DNA of 64,000 bases from Begonia masoniana (taxonomy: Eukaryota > Streptophyta > Magnoliopsida > Cucurbitales > Begoniaceae): positions 17,607,261-17,671,260 of the forward strand of contig CM039509.1 in assembly GCA_022432975.1 (NCBI GenBank). The letters run 5' to 3'. The notes under the pieces were generated by a model. That model ran no database searches. It saw only the letters and a program-made list of their open reading frames with translations, and had not been told where the DNA came from. The position numbers were made by a program, and so were the translations under genes. Of the stretch, positions 1 through 10,574 are shown in pieces (position 1 is the first letter of the stretch; every line of letters begins with the position of its first letter).

Positions 1-905
1 TGCTGATCTGTATGTCCAGGAAATCATCAGATTGCATGCGATTCCAATATCCATAGTCTCTGATCGTGATCCCTGGTTCACCCCACGCTTTTGTAAAAGT
101 TTACAAGGCACGCTAGGTACAAAGTTATCCTTTAGCACCGCATTTCACCCACAGACAGATGGCCAATCGGAAAGGACAATTCAGACACTTGAGGATATGT
201 TGAGGGCGTGTGTGCTAGATTTCTAGACCTCTTGGAGCCGACATCTGCCCTTGGTTGAATTCTCCTACAACAACAGTTACCAATCCACCATCGGTATGGC
301 ACCGTATGAAGCACTGTATGGCAGAAAATGTAGATCACCTCTATATTGGGACGAAGTTGGTGAAGCAAAACTCCTTGGACCCAAGATTTTGCAGCAGATG
401 TCAGATAAGATTGCTATTATTAGGAGGAGGATGACGACTGCACAAAGCCGACAGAAGAGTTATGCAGACCAAAGAAGAAGAGATCTTGAGTTTGCCGTCG
501 GAGATGAAGTGTTCCTAAAAGTTTCACCATTCAAAGGAGTTTAATGATTTGGCAAGAAGGGAAAACTTAATCTGCGATTTATTGGATCATTCCCTATTTT
601 GGCAAGGATTGGTAGTACAGCTTACAAATTACAATGCCTCCATCACTGGAAAAGGTACATAATGTCTTTCATGTGCCAATGTTAAGGAAATGCATACGTG
701 ATCCGACACATGTTGTTGAGCCAACTGAAATCGATATCGAGCCAACACTAAAGTATGAAGAGAAACCTGTAAGGATTATGGAATCTGCAACTAAGACTCT
801 TCGGAATAAAGAAATTTCACTGGTGAAAGTTTTGTGGATGAATCATGGTATTGAAGAAGCCACGTGAGAGCGACAGCAGGACATGCTAGACAAATATCCT
901 GAGCT
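1..905 (+). pseudogene. Ty3/gypsy (Tekay-type) integrase and chromodomain remnant
   Basis: Three reading-frame pieces (32-226, 251-544, 634-867) match in order the C-terminal half of the integrase encoded at 56910-57950. They include the DRDP core segment, the [19 protein letters not shown] block with the catalytic Glu, the GMAPYEALYGRKCRSPLYW block and the GDEVFLKVSPFKG segment. A chromodomain-like tail with LVKVLWMNHGIEEAT lies at about 820-866. Integrase inserts retroelement cDNA into chromatin, and the chromodomain targets it. In-frame stops at 224-226 and just after 541, plus a frame change before 634, break the frame, so it is dead. The window start cuts off the upstream part. The polypurine tract at about 936-956 and the LTR at 957 follow directly, as expected for the end of an element. 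Confidence 0.9.
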
Positions 906-956
906 ATTTGTTTGTTCAATTTTCGGGGACGAAAATTTTATTTAAGGAGGGGTGGA

Positions 957-2529
957 TGTAACACCTGACAAGTTGACCAGGTGATTTTCTCAACTGTTTT
1001 AACGGTCATGTATATTTTTGATCTTTTCGGTTTGGAATTTTATGCCGAGGCTTAATTATTGTGCATGTGTCATAAATTAGGTTGGGGTGGCAGGATTTGT
1101 AATTAAGGATGGTTGGATTAAGTATAAATAGGAAATGGAAACTCTTAAACCTCACTATAGCCGACATTTCCCTCCTCGGCGATTTTCTTCCCCTGAGCTC
1201 TTTCCCTCTCAGCCAGCGACTGCTCCGACCTCGACTGATTCTTCAGTCTCCATTCCGACGATCCACGCCCTAGGTAAGACTCTGACAGTGTAGTTACGGG
1301 TTATCTATTTAAACTCTGTTTTCAGCTGAACTTGCGATTTTAGATTCTTCAATGGCTAAGTCAGTATAGTAACATTCTTTATCTGCATTTGGTAATGACG
1401 TTTCCGAATCGAATCTGGACTTTAAAATAACCGACTGAGATTAGTTGTAGACTGAGTCTGGTTATTTTGATTTTAAAAATTTAGGCTACGCACACTGAGT
1501 ACTCAGCTAATAGACTTATATATATATATATAGACGTTAGATTCTAGGGTGACTTTTGATTAGGACATTTAGGATGTTGTTTTAACTCTACAATGTGCAA
1601 TGTTTTAGGTGAAGAAGTTTGAAGAGAAGCACTCAAAGTTGCTAAGGAAACTAGGTAAGTGAATGTGTAGGATTACCCGGCCATTAGGGCCCTACATCAC
1701 AAGGGTATTAGTTAGAAGCTGTTTTTGATGTTTAAAAGTTATCTGAGATATTGTCTGTTGTTTATGATACTCGAACTGTTAGTATGATTCTAGTTACAGG
1801 TATGATCTGTTCAATAGAAAGATGAACCAAGAGTATCTCTGCTCATACATCATGAATGTTTCTCAAGCATATGAAAATGTTTTAAATGCATGTTTTCTCA
1901 CATGAATAAGATAAGAATATGAAACCCATGCAACATGGATTAGGAGGGGATTGGGGGCGGTTCGGCGTATGTCACTGTCCAAAAGAGGGACCAAGAATAC
2001 GACCCGCAAGGGACTATGTACACTCTCACTGTCGAACCCCCTTTACCGGCACAAATCCTCCCTTAATCCATATAACCTAAATGATGATTATGAATGATAA
2101 ATGAGAATGATGAATATGAACGTGTATATGAACAAGAACAAGAAGAGATTCATGAGCATGTGTTTTCTTTTAACTGTGCACTCATGCATATGTGTTAGCA
2201 TTGCATTCCTTACTAAGCATTAGGCTTATAGTTTAAACCTTATGATGTAGGTGAAGAATTAACAGGTGAGGATTCCAAATTCAATGAGGAAGTCTAAGGC
2301 TGGTTGCTGGATGTGCTCAGGGTGACAGTGCATGGCTGGAGAGGCAATTATGACCCGTGTTTATTTCTCATATAATGTCAGTAAGGATTAAGAAAACTGA
2401 GGTTCAAGTAGGATGAGTTTTCTTATATCATTAGACGCTAGAATATGTCTGATACAAATTCTATTTAGGACGGGATCCTTTTTAATAGCAATGGATTTCT
2501 GAAAGTGCATGGTTCCGTTTAAAAGTTTA
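957..2529 (+). mobile_element. 3' LTR of Ty3/gypsy element, 3' end truncated
   Basis: The LTR starts with TGTAACACC right after the purine-rich tract TTTAAGGAGGGGTGGA. A TATA-like box lies at 1123-1130. Splice-like signals are CTAG|GTAAG at about 1269, an acceptor-like TTTTAG at about 1609 and a second donor CTAG|GTAAGT at 1655. CCTACATCA (1691-1699) and its reverse complement TGATGTAGG (2243-2251) flank the putative second intron. The usual end (GGGTCGTCACA type) is missing, and sequence of another LTR on the opposite strand begins near 2530, so the right boundary is approximate. Confidence 0.75.
1123..1130 (+). promoter_or_regulatory. TATA-like box of the LTR promoter
   Basis: TATAAATA lies about 165 bp into the LTR, followed within 150 bp by a pyrimidine-rich stretch and the first splice-donor-like site. 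This is the expected place for the U3/R boundary of a long LTR. Activity is not shown. Confidence 0.5.
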
Positions 2530-2989
2530 ACATTTCCCCCTATTTGAAAATATCGAAAACACTACAAAACACTATATATTATCTATCCAGTCAGCAAACA
2601 TCCTAAAATGGATTATCTATACAATTTTTCCTACGTTTCTATCTATCAAAATCCCAAAAACTTACTTACGTCCCGACGGGTCAAAATAAGCACCGACTGC
2701 TAGTGCACTCGCACGGGCCATTCTTCTTCAACGTGCCCATACTTCAGGAAGAGGGACGTCTTCCTCACCTGTCACAAAATTACCTACACCATAGAAATAA
2801 AAATGTGAGCTAGAGGCTCAATAAATCTACGTGAATGCACGTGAATGCTATACATGTACAGTTCATAAATCATGCATCCTACCTTTTCACTAATCATTTC
2901 ATTTATGTCACCGGGGCTTCACTCTCGCTAGATAGGAGCGGCACATCCGTCGATTGGATAGCCCCTCGTATCTAACCAGGGGGAAAACA
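2530..2989 (-). mobile_element. Ty3/gypsy LTR fragment, minus orientation
   Basis: The segment resembles the neighbouring LTR at about 3720-4150: a run of AAACA-rich sequence, a block around CCCGACGGGTCAAAATAAG, then TTACCTACACCATAG and the CACCGGGGCTTCACTCTCGC block. It stops abruptly at 2989 inside that block. Its CCTACACC motif has lost its partner. Boundaries are approximate. Confidence 0.6.
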
Positions 2990-4475
2990 TGTGATGACCC
3001 TAACACTGCAACCGATTTTCCCGTACTATTTTTTTTATCCTAATAACTTTAATTTCATTGAAGCGGAATTTAAAGCGGAACCGAATTCGTAAAACGTTCG
3101 AATCTATTTTGAAAACCGAGTAGTAAAGCTTTAAAACAATTAAAAGAAACCATAATTAATTTAAAAAAAAAACATAACAGCAGTAGATAAAAGACAAAAC
3201 AGGGGGCAAAAGGGGGCGATCACCCCTAAAATGAAGGGGCAATCGATCGCCCCATGGCGATCACACACTGGCGATCGCTCGCCAGGTTAATCACCCTTGG
3301 GCGATCGCTCGCCAGGTTAATCGCCCTTGGGCGATCCTCTCATGCCCAGCGATCGCCATGGCCTGGCGATCGCTCGGCATGCGCTCTGGAATTTCTTCCA
3401 GAGCGCAACCAAGAGGGGCAATCGATCGCCCCCTGGCGATCGATCGCCAACCTCTCTGGAATTTCTTCTAGAGAGGTCGGCTCCTCTCTTCTCCTTTCCT
3501 CTTTCTTTTTCCCTGCATACCATACTTCTAATTCATCTTAATAATTTCTCAACACAAATTCTACATAACTCTCAATCATGCTTTTCAACATTAACTCACT
3601 CACAACCCCATCGATTTCTCATTTGCCAATCACCCAAAATAAACGACTCATAACACGTTAAAAACATAACCTAAGTTCGTAAAAACAATTCACGTGCATA
3701 TGTTTAAAAACCGATCGTTTCCCTAATACAAAACGTTTTATAAAAACAGTTCCTATAACGTTTAAAAACATTAAAATGTAAACCTATCAACTAATCAGAA
3801 CCAAACACCCTAAAATGTTTCTATACGACCATTAGCCCGACAATTCCCAAAAACCCTCAAAACACCTAACCATGAGTCCCACGGGCTCGACTGCGCCAGC
3901 GCACTCCCACAATCATCCTCTGTCAACTGCATCACTCCTCAGGTGGAGGGATCTCGTCCTCACCTATGTCGAAGTCACCTACACCATACAGACACACTAT
4001 GAGATAAAAATCTCAGTAAGCTCTACGTAAATGCAATGCGTGCTGTGCATATGAGTTCGTAAATCATGCATCATTTTCATTATCTTTACTCTGGTTGTCA
4101 CCGAGATCTCAACCCCCTAACCAGAGAGGGCACATCCAGTGGTCGGACAACCCTTTCCAGCTAGAGGAGGGGGGTGCATGCTTACAACACGTACAGCCGT
4201 GCCTGAGCCCCATCTCGCATGACCTATAACTGTATGAGTACATATTAGATGCGGTATTGTGACAGACCCCTTAGTGCCTACACAATAGATCAATAGCCTC
4301 TCTCCAGGCCGCATCGCCATTTTTTTTAAAACATTGTGCGGAAATTCATTTTTATGCTCTTTGAAACACGTGGTGTGATGCATGAACAGTTAACAGTGTA
4401 ATTTAAACACACAGCATACGTACCATCAAGACAATAAAGCAATTAAAGCATAATCTATAAACTAATCTTAACTAC
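2990..4475 (-). mobile_element. Ty3/gypsy LTR fragment A (3' half), minus orientation
   Basis: On the minus strand this is the 3' half of a long LTR ending in GGGTCATCACA at 2990. It is collinear with the complete solo LTR 48865-51518 up to about its position 50400. It carries CCTACACCATA (3978-3988) and, near its 3' end, a cluster of GCGATCGC-type palindromes. At 4475 it joins Cassandra sequence instead of continuing into its 5' half. Confidence 0.75.
3190..3475. repeat. Cluster of GCGATCG/GATCGATCGCC palindromes in LTR
   Basis: The motifs GGCGATCGCTCGCC, GGCGATCGATCGCC and TTGGGCGATC recur about ten times. Two TCTCTGGAATTTCTTC(C/T)AGAGAG-like inverted repeats also occur. The open reading frames across this stretch are a by-product of the repeat. 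Confidence 0.75.
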
Positions 4476-4903
4476 CCAACCGGAAATGTGGCCAACGAGA
4501 ACGTTGGGCCCCCGAGAGTGGGTGATTGTGATGACCCGGATGTGTAAGTATGGTACGATGGCTGCACGAACCGAAACCCGGATGGCGGTACGTCTGCGCG
4601 GGCGAACCGGAAGGTGACGGGTCGTAAAAAAAGGGGGTCGTCACAATCCCACATCGCTTGGGAAAGTATGTGGAAATGAAACATATGTAAAGAGACCCTC
4701 CCAACATAGCAAGACGCGTTTTGGAGCACAATTGGCAACGGATCCCATAAGAACTCCGAAGTTAAAAGTGCTTCGGCGAGAGCAATTCCAGGTTGGGTGA
4801 CCTTCTGGGAAGTTCTCGCCAAACAAAGCCGTGAGGAGAGGATATTGGGCTGCGGCCCAATCCCAGAGCGGACAATATCTTGCTGGGATAAGGGGTCGTT
4901 ACA
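4476..4903 (+). mobile_element. Cassandra TRIM, partial: internal end plus 3' LTR with 5S rRNA-like core
   Basis: An LTR of 377 bp (4527-4903) begins TGTGATGACCCGG and ends GGGTCGTTACA. Its core (about 4730-4820) is clearly 5S rRNA-derived: GGATCCCATAAGAACTCCGA, GAAGTTAAAAGTGCTTCGG and GGTTGGGTGACCTTCTGGGA match the 5S A box and C box region. Cassandra elements carry such 5S-like promoters in both LTRs. The 51 bp before the LTR match the internal part and purine tract of the complete Cassandra at 30348-31185. The 5' LTR and primer-binding site are absent; LTR fragments lie directly on both sides. Confidence 0.85.
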
Positions 4904-6073
4904 AAACATGCTTCACCTGACAGCCATGTCTGAACCACTGCCACCGACGTGACTATTATTACATTCGTTTACCTTTTCGTTATACTTTTTCGTTTTGTAA
5001 AAACATGCATAGAAATTCCTTTTCATACCCCTTTCGAAAACAATGATGCGTGAACAAATATTATGTCATGAACGAAATAGAAACATACAAACAATAAACT
5101 TAACAATTAGCAACCTAACCAAACCTAAAACTAACTACCCGTTCTAATTACCCAAACGCAATATATCTCCAATTCCTCAATTTAACGTACATTCTTATGG
5201 TGTAGGCCAAGTCGGCCAAACAAATCACGAAGACTTACCTCGCGTCCGTTGCAATTTAAGCTCCGTCCATGAGCATTGTTCACCTATGGCAATGCACAAC
5301 ATTCGTCATTTAAATCAATTCTAAACTATCGAGTTTAGAAAATTACAAACTCCTAGCTAAAGAAAGTTTCATAAACTCTAAAACACCTTATTGAGGCATT
5401 TTATCGAGCAACTCGTGCTCGTGAATTTCCAAACCTCCATTAATGGAGCTTTTAAACTTCCAACCACTCAAAACCTCAATAACCCTCATTAATTCAACTA
5501 ACTTTTACCAACAACCATAAATACGCCAGTTAGAGCCATAAATACGGTAAACCTATCGATTTCAAACTCTATTTCACGTTTTCAACGAAAACCCTAATGA
5601 AACCCTAACCGTAAAACTCTGCGAAAACCAAAATCTAGCGTTCCAACACAGTAGATTCTCACCTAGGATGTTGTTTGGAGAAGGAATCGTGAAGAACCGG
5701 AGTCGATCGGAGGAGCTCTCGTCGTCGGAAGGGAGAACGTCGGAGGAGGAAAAAAATTGCCTAGGGAGAGGGAGAGAAAAATGGATTCCTATGTAAGTAC
5801 GAGGGAGAAAGAGAGATTTTGATGTTTTTATTAAAATTTGGCTTGCGAATTTACCATAACGCCCTTCCATTGATTTTCTATTTGTTTCTCCACCTAATTT
5901 GTTATTTATCCAACTATTCGTTTCCTCCAAATTTTCTTATTTCACCATAAATTCCAATTTATTATCAAGGCTCCATTAAAACCTTCCGTTTGCAAAACGG
6001 ACTTAATTTGACGTATTTATAAAAATGTCGTTTATATTGGAATAAATCAAATCCCGTAAAACCGGCTGTTACA
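4904..6073 (-). mobile_element. Ty3/gypsy LTR fragment B (5' half), minus orientation
   Basis: On the minus strand the fragment starts TGTAACAGCCGG at 6073 and is similar to the LTR start at 7332. It contains a first donor CTAG|GTGAG (about 5673) and TATGGTGTAGG (5196-5206). Its segment 4985-5150 repeats material already present in fragment A (about 4310-4475), so fragments A and B are not one LTR split by an insertion. Confidence 0.75.
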
Positions 6074-7331
6074 ACTGGTTTTAATGAGGAGATGTTCTAA
6101 ATTATCGAAAAAGTAAAAGGGTAAGATTTGGAAATTTGAGGAGATTGGAGTAAATGAGTGAATTTATCTACAACAAGTTTGGAAACAAGAAGACTGTTGG
6201 ATGAATTGTTGCACGAGAGCTAAGTAGTATATAGAACTCGACTAGGAGAAACGAAAGAGGATAGACCATTTAGTAACTTCGAAGAAATCCTTGTGAGATT
6301 TTAGGAATAAGTGCAGGGAATTGTTAGATTAAATGAAAGGTCAAGATTGGAAGTTTAGTTCAATGTTAGTGTCGTGCGATTTGTGAATTAGCGATTTATC
6401 GAATAAGGAGATCGGGGAATTTCACAAAAACTATTAGGTAAACTTAGAGGTGAGGTTACGTTAGAAAATTTCAGCAGTGCGACTCGTATTTGACAAGTCG
6501 ATACCAATATATATGCAAATAACCGAATGTTAGAATGAATAGTTTGGAGTATATCAATGGCAAAACTTGGGGATTTGACTGTGCCCAAAGTTAATAAAGA
6601 TTTGAGTTAGCCAAATGAGCATAATGTAAAGAGTATGAGAATTTCAGTTAAGAGCATAGCAAAAGAGCTCATTAATGTAGCTTAGGATGAAATGTGATGT
6701 TGTAGGATCCTGTTCACAAGGAAGCCAGGATCTTAGGAGAGTAGAGACTTTAGTTCCCAGTTGGACTCGTTGAGACCTTGAGGTAATTTTGATGATATAG
6801 TTTGTGAGGTATAGCAATGGGAACTTAGTAAAGAAAACCACACCTAAATAGTCACCGACAATCGGCGAGTTACCCAAGAAAGTATGTGACTAAGGATACT
6901 GGTGATAAAATAGTTTAAGAATGATTATTACTGAAGAAAATGTAGAAATTTGAGTTACAACCCAGGAGTTGATAGAAATCCTTAGACGATATCCAATCTA
7001 GCTGATGTTAGGAGACTTAGGAATTGGTTAGCACGCAATGCATAATCTGGGGCGTAGTTAGCCAAGTCAAAGATAGTGAATGGATTGAGGCTGATACTGG
7101 ATAATGTGGGTTAGGGATTTTGGTTCGGGACCATAGAGATTGACTGAAGTATAGACAGAATCCAAGTTCTTAAAAAGAAATTCAAATTTTTGGAGAGATG
7201 GAGGGAAGACACTCGAAAAGAACAGAATGATTGTAAGTCGAAGTATAAGGTTACAAGACATGAGGCGATAATATGAAGAGCTATAAGCTAAGCAAATTTT
7301 GAGGACAAAATTCCAATTAAGGTGGATGGAA
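6074..7331 (+). mobile_element. Internal region of a non-autonomous Ty3/gypsy element
   Basis: No coding capacity is visible. The stretch matches the last 700 bases of the window: CTACAACAAGTTTGGAAAC with GACTGTTGGATGAATTGTTGC (6170-6213) corresponds to 63400-63443, and GTTAGAAAATTTCAGCAGTG with CGACTCGTATTTG (6459-6491) corresponds to 63776-63806. It ends in AATTTTGAGGACAAAATTCC and the polypurine tract TTAAGGTGGATGGAA, directly before an LTR. This is the spacer between a truncated gag/protease and the 3' LTR of a pol-less family. Confidence 0.7.
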
Positions 7332-8839
7332 TGTAACACCCGGATATTTTCGAGTTTTAAGACTTTATGATATAAAAAGAGTATTTTTGTAAATATAGTA
7401 AATTAGGTCCGTTGTCCAAACGGAAAGTTTTAGTAGAGCCCTAGTAATAAATAGGAATTTTTGGTGAAATAAGGAAATTTGGAGAAATCGAATTGATAAT
7501 TAAATAACGAAATAAGTAAAGATTAAGTATAAAGGGCAAAATGGTAATTGACAAGTTAAATTAATAAACAAAAACCCTTCCCCAATCTGTTTTTGTCCAT
7601 TTTCCACGAAGCTCCAGAGAGCTTTCTCTCCTTAGGCGATTCAAGCCTTCTCCACGGTGATTCTTCAACGTCAGCTGTTCTTCCTCCGATCTTCGAAGTT
7701 TCTTCAAGTTTTCTTCTCCAAGCGATGTCCTAGGTACGATTCTATAGTTTCCGAGCGTTTGTTCTCGATTTCTAGGTTGTTTAACATTTAGGGCTTTGTT
7801 AGATTTTGTTGGAAATAGCCGGGTTTTGTTAGATAACACCCTATTTACGTTTGTTGAGCGTTATTAGTCAAAATAATGGATGATTTGGGCATTTGTTTGG
7901 AAAGATTTGGGCATTAGTCAAAATAACGAGCCTACAGCTTGAAGGAGGATGCTCGGGGAGCGGTTGGCGTAGTCGATGCGCACTTGACCCGTGGGAGCAT
8001 AGGTTAAGTATTTTTGAGGTTTATGGGTTAAATGGGCGGATGGGTAATGATATTTTGACGAAATGTATAGATACTCATATTAGGATGCTTGGTATCTGGA
8101 TAGGTTATAAACCGTTATTTTAATATTTTTGGAAGTTCTGAGTGAATGGTGTGTAAGTACTGGGGGGAAAATTGTATGGGTTACGGTTAAGTAGTAGATT
8201 CTGTCGTTTTGTGATCGGCAGAGGTTTATATAAGTGTTTGGTCAAAGTCAATCGACAGATGTGTTTGGTTACTATTGAGCGGTGGATGACATCTGCCGAG
8301 TTAATGAAGTCACATGGGTAACACGTGGTCTGAGCGGTGGATGTTGAGTGTTACTGTTTACCGGTAGATGCTGGGTGAATAAGTCATCCGGCTGACGTCA
8401 CCGGTGGATGTTGAGTGTTACTGTTCATCAGTGGATGCTGCGTGAATAAGTCATCTGGCTGACGTCACCGGGGGATGTTGAGTGTTACTGTTCACCGGTG
8501 GATGTTGAGTGTTAATGTTCACCGGTGGATGTTGAGTGTTATGGATCGGTGGATGCTGGGTGAATAAGTCATCCGGCTGACGTCACCGGTGGATGTGGCT
8601 TGGCAGAACTGAGCGGTCGATGTGAACAGGAAAAATTTTGAGCTTGGGCCCTTTTTGCCCTCTGTTCTATTGGCTAATTCCTCTTTTGTTTTTCAAGGTT
8701 TTATTTAAATAATTTTCTTTTAATTATGGTTCAACCGGTATACTTTAATTTAACGATTTAACGAAGGGGATTCACTTGAGAATGTTTAAAAAGAAAAATT
8801 TTCACGGGAATTTAAGGGTTAAGTTTAAGGGTCGTTACA
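7332..8839 (+). mobile_element. 3' LTR of the non-autonomous Ty3/gypsy element
   Basis: The LTR starts TGTAACACCCGG after a polypurine tract and ends GGGTCGTTACA (1508 bp). A TATA-like AAGTATAAAGG lies at about 7526, and a first donor CCTAG|GTACG at about 7731-7735. The second donor and the CCTACATC/GATGTAGG pair found in longer LTRs are absent. A tandem block with TGACGTCA motifs lies near the 3' end. Confidence 0.8.
8270..8620. repeat. Tandem block with GGTGGATG and TGACGTCACC units
   Basis: CGGTGGATGTTGAGTGTTA, GGTGGATGCTGGGTGAATAA and GTCATCCGGCTGACGTCACC recur in alternating order about four times. The palindrome TGACGTCA appears at least three times. The block sits in the 3' part of the LTR, like the repeat blocks of the other LTRs. 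Confidence 0.8.
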
Positions 8840-9110
8840 CCCCTGGCGTGCCGAACGTGCGCACGCGCACCCCTTGCGGCCCAACTTGAATTTTTTTTAA
8901 TTTTTTTTCCTTTTCGAATATGTTTTAACCTGATCTTTTCCGACATCTTTTGTACATATTTTAAGAACGTTTTCCACACGTTTTCAAGTGTTTGAAAAAC
9001 TCAAAAATCAAGTCGAAATTTTATTAAAAAACTATTTAATTATTGTGTAATGACTGTAAAGAGAGAGCAACGTAGCGACCCGAGTTTGGGGGAAAACCCG
9101 AGGCGTTACA
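8840..9110 (+). mobile_element. 3' terminal remnant of another LTR
   Basis: CpG-rich sequence (GTGCGCACGCGCACC), then an AT-rich tail and the end CCCGAGGCGTTACA. It resembles the 3' end of the LTR at 61620-61987. The preceding element appears to have inserted into it, or joined to it by recombination. Confidence 0.55.
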
Positions 9111-10574
9111 TTTTTAGGCATAGATTTCATGAGACCCGCCCACTATTACTACGAAAAAATCCCTGCCCCTTTCCTTCGCTACTAGGAGAGTCAGCAACTT
9201 CTATTAGCGCCGGACCTTGAGTCGAAATTTTAATTGATCGTGTGAGATATGTTGGGTGCCACGTCCATCAATGACGGTTCATTAATGTCCATTTATTTAG
9301 ACTCCTTCCCCCTTCCTAACTATGAATAAGATTGAGAGGAGCCCGAAGGCCCCCAAACGAAGAACGAAAACAGAAGCCTTTTGATTCACTCCCCATTCTC
9401 TCTTAACTTAAATAAAGCTCACCCTCGAGCCTGTAATAGTGGGCGGGTCTTTCCCTGTTGTTCTCTTCCCGCCATGAGAAAGACGCACATAAGAGGTATG
9501 CCCCTTAATGAATTAAATGGTGGAGGATCCGTTGAGAGTTTATGTTCTGTTATCTCGGTAGATGGTAGGAAACTGTACTCTCTTTCTTTTCCCCTATTGT
9601 TTGATCAAATATTGACCGGGGACGAGCCCCGACTTGCATAGGTCCTTGGTTTGAGTGACCTCCCGCAGTGGTCCTTGCTTTTAATAAAGCGAAGCGGGGC
9701 CAATTACTCGTGCTTGCTCAGTGTGTCCCACTTTCGTCGAGTGCCCCGCCCGCCTTCAATCATGGGGCTGTTGGCCTACCAAGCACTTGCCCGCTGCTCC
9801 TGCCGCCTGCTTAGCGGGCGGAGCACTCGTTATTCATATTGTTCTCTATTCTCTATTGAGGCCCCCTCCCATTGCTCTAGCCATAAGCTATGGCAGCTCC
9901 TGCTCGCAACCACAGGGGCCCGCCCTGCGAGGCCAGAGTGGGCTCAGCGGTCAGGTCAACCCCCATTCGAATTATGTGAGGAGGACTTTCGCTTTTACCA
10001 GATCTAGAGAGATACTACGAGTCCTCCGTCCCAGATTCCTGCGCAGCGGCCATCTGGTTCAACGGTACTACCAAAAAGTCTCATGCTTACGTTACTGTTA
10101 TTGATGGTTTGATTATCTTGGACCACGAAGACCCCAGTCGTGCTTCTGGTTTCCATTCCCATCATCATATTGATGATAAATCTCCTCGTGCTCCGTCATA
10201 AGAACTTGGAGTTCGTATCATGGTGAAGATAAGGTAACGCTGTGATTCTTGCTCAAAAAACAAATTGAAGGCGTTCGAGTTATTGGCTCGACCAACCAGA
10301 CAGCATTCATGAGTCGCTCGTTCAACTGTCCCTCAGAGACATGGTCGAGAAGTACCATGCATGGTTGCCCCCCGTCCTTTCTTTCTCTTGGTCTCACCGA
10401 GCAAGATACGGCTCGGCCAAAAAAGGTGAGCGTCTCTCTCTCCTTCTCTCAGAAAAAAGCGAGCCTTATTCAAATAAAAAAAATGAGAAAGGCTTAGTCT
10501 TAGTAAAGTCAAGCTTTGGCTCCCTAAAGTCAAGAAATGGATCAAAAAGGGGGGACTTCTGCAATGGGCTATGC
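9111..10574. other. NUMT, left part (mitochondrial intron/intergenic-like DNA)
   Basis: Base composition and style (GAAGCGGGGCC, CGAAGGCCCCCAAACGAAG, AAAGCGAAGC-type motifs) are those of plant mitochondrial spacer and intron DNA. The segment is continuous with the nad4-bearing part at 12766 once the solo LTR with TSD TATGC is removed. I recognise no known mitochondrial gene here. The left border with the LTR end at 9110 is sharp. Confidence 0.6.

Noticed and set aside
4725..4830. True 5S rRNA gene
   Set aside because: The 5S-like core is diverged and sits inside a Cassandra LTR; it lacks a complete 5S unit and tandem context.
4468..4944. Cluster of minus-strand open frames
   Set aside because: They are antisense to the 5S-derived core of a Cassandra LTR; the same applies to frames at 30426-30678 and 30977-31240.
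2990..6073. One intact solo LTR interrupted by a Cassandra
   Set aside because: Sequence on the two sides of the Cassandra overlaps in content and the outer flanks share no duplication, so it is two LTR fragments joined.
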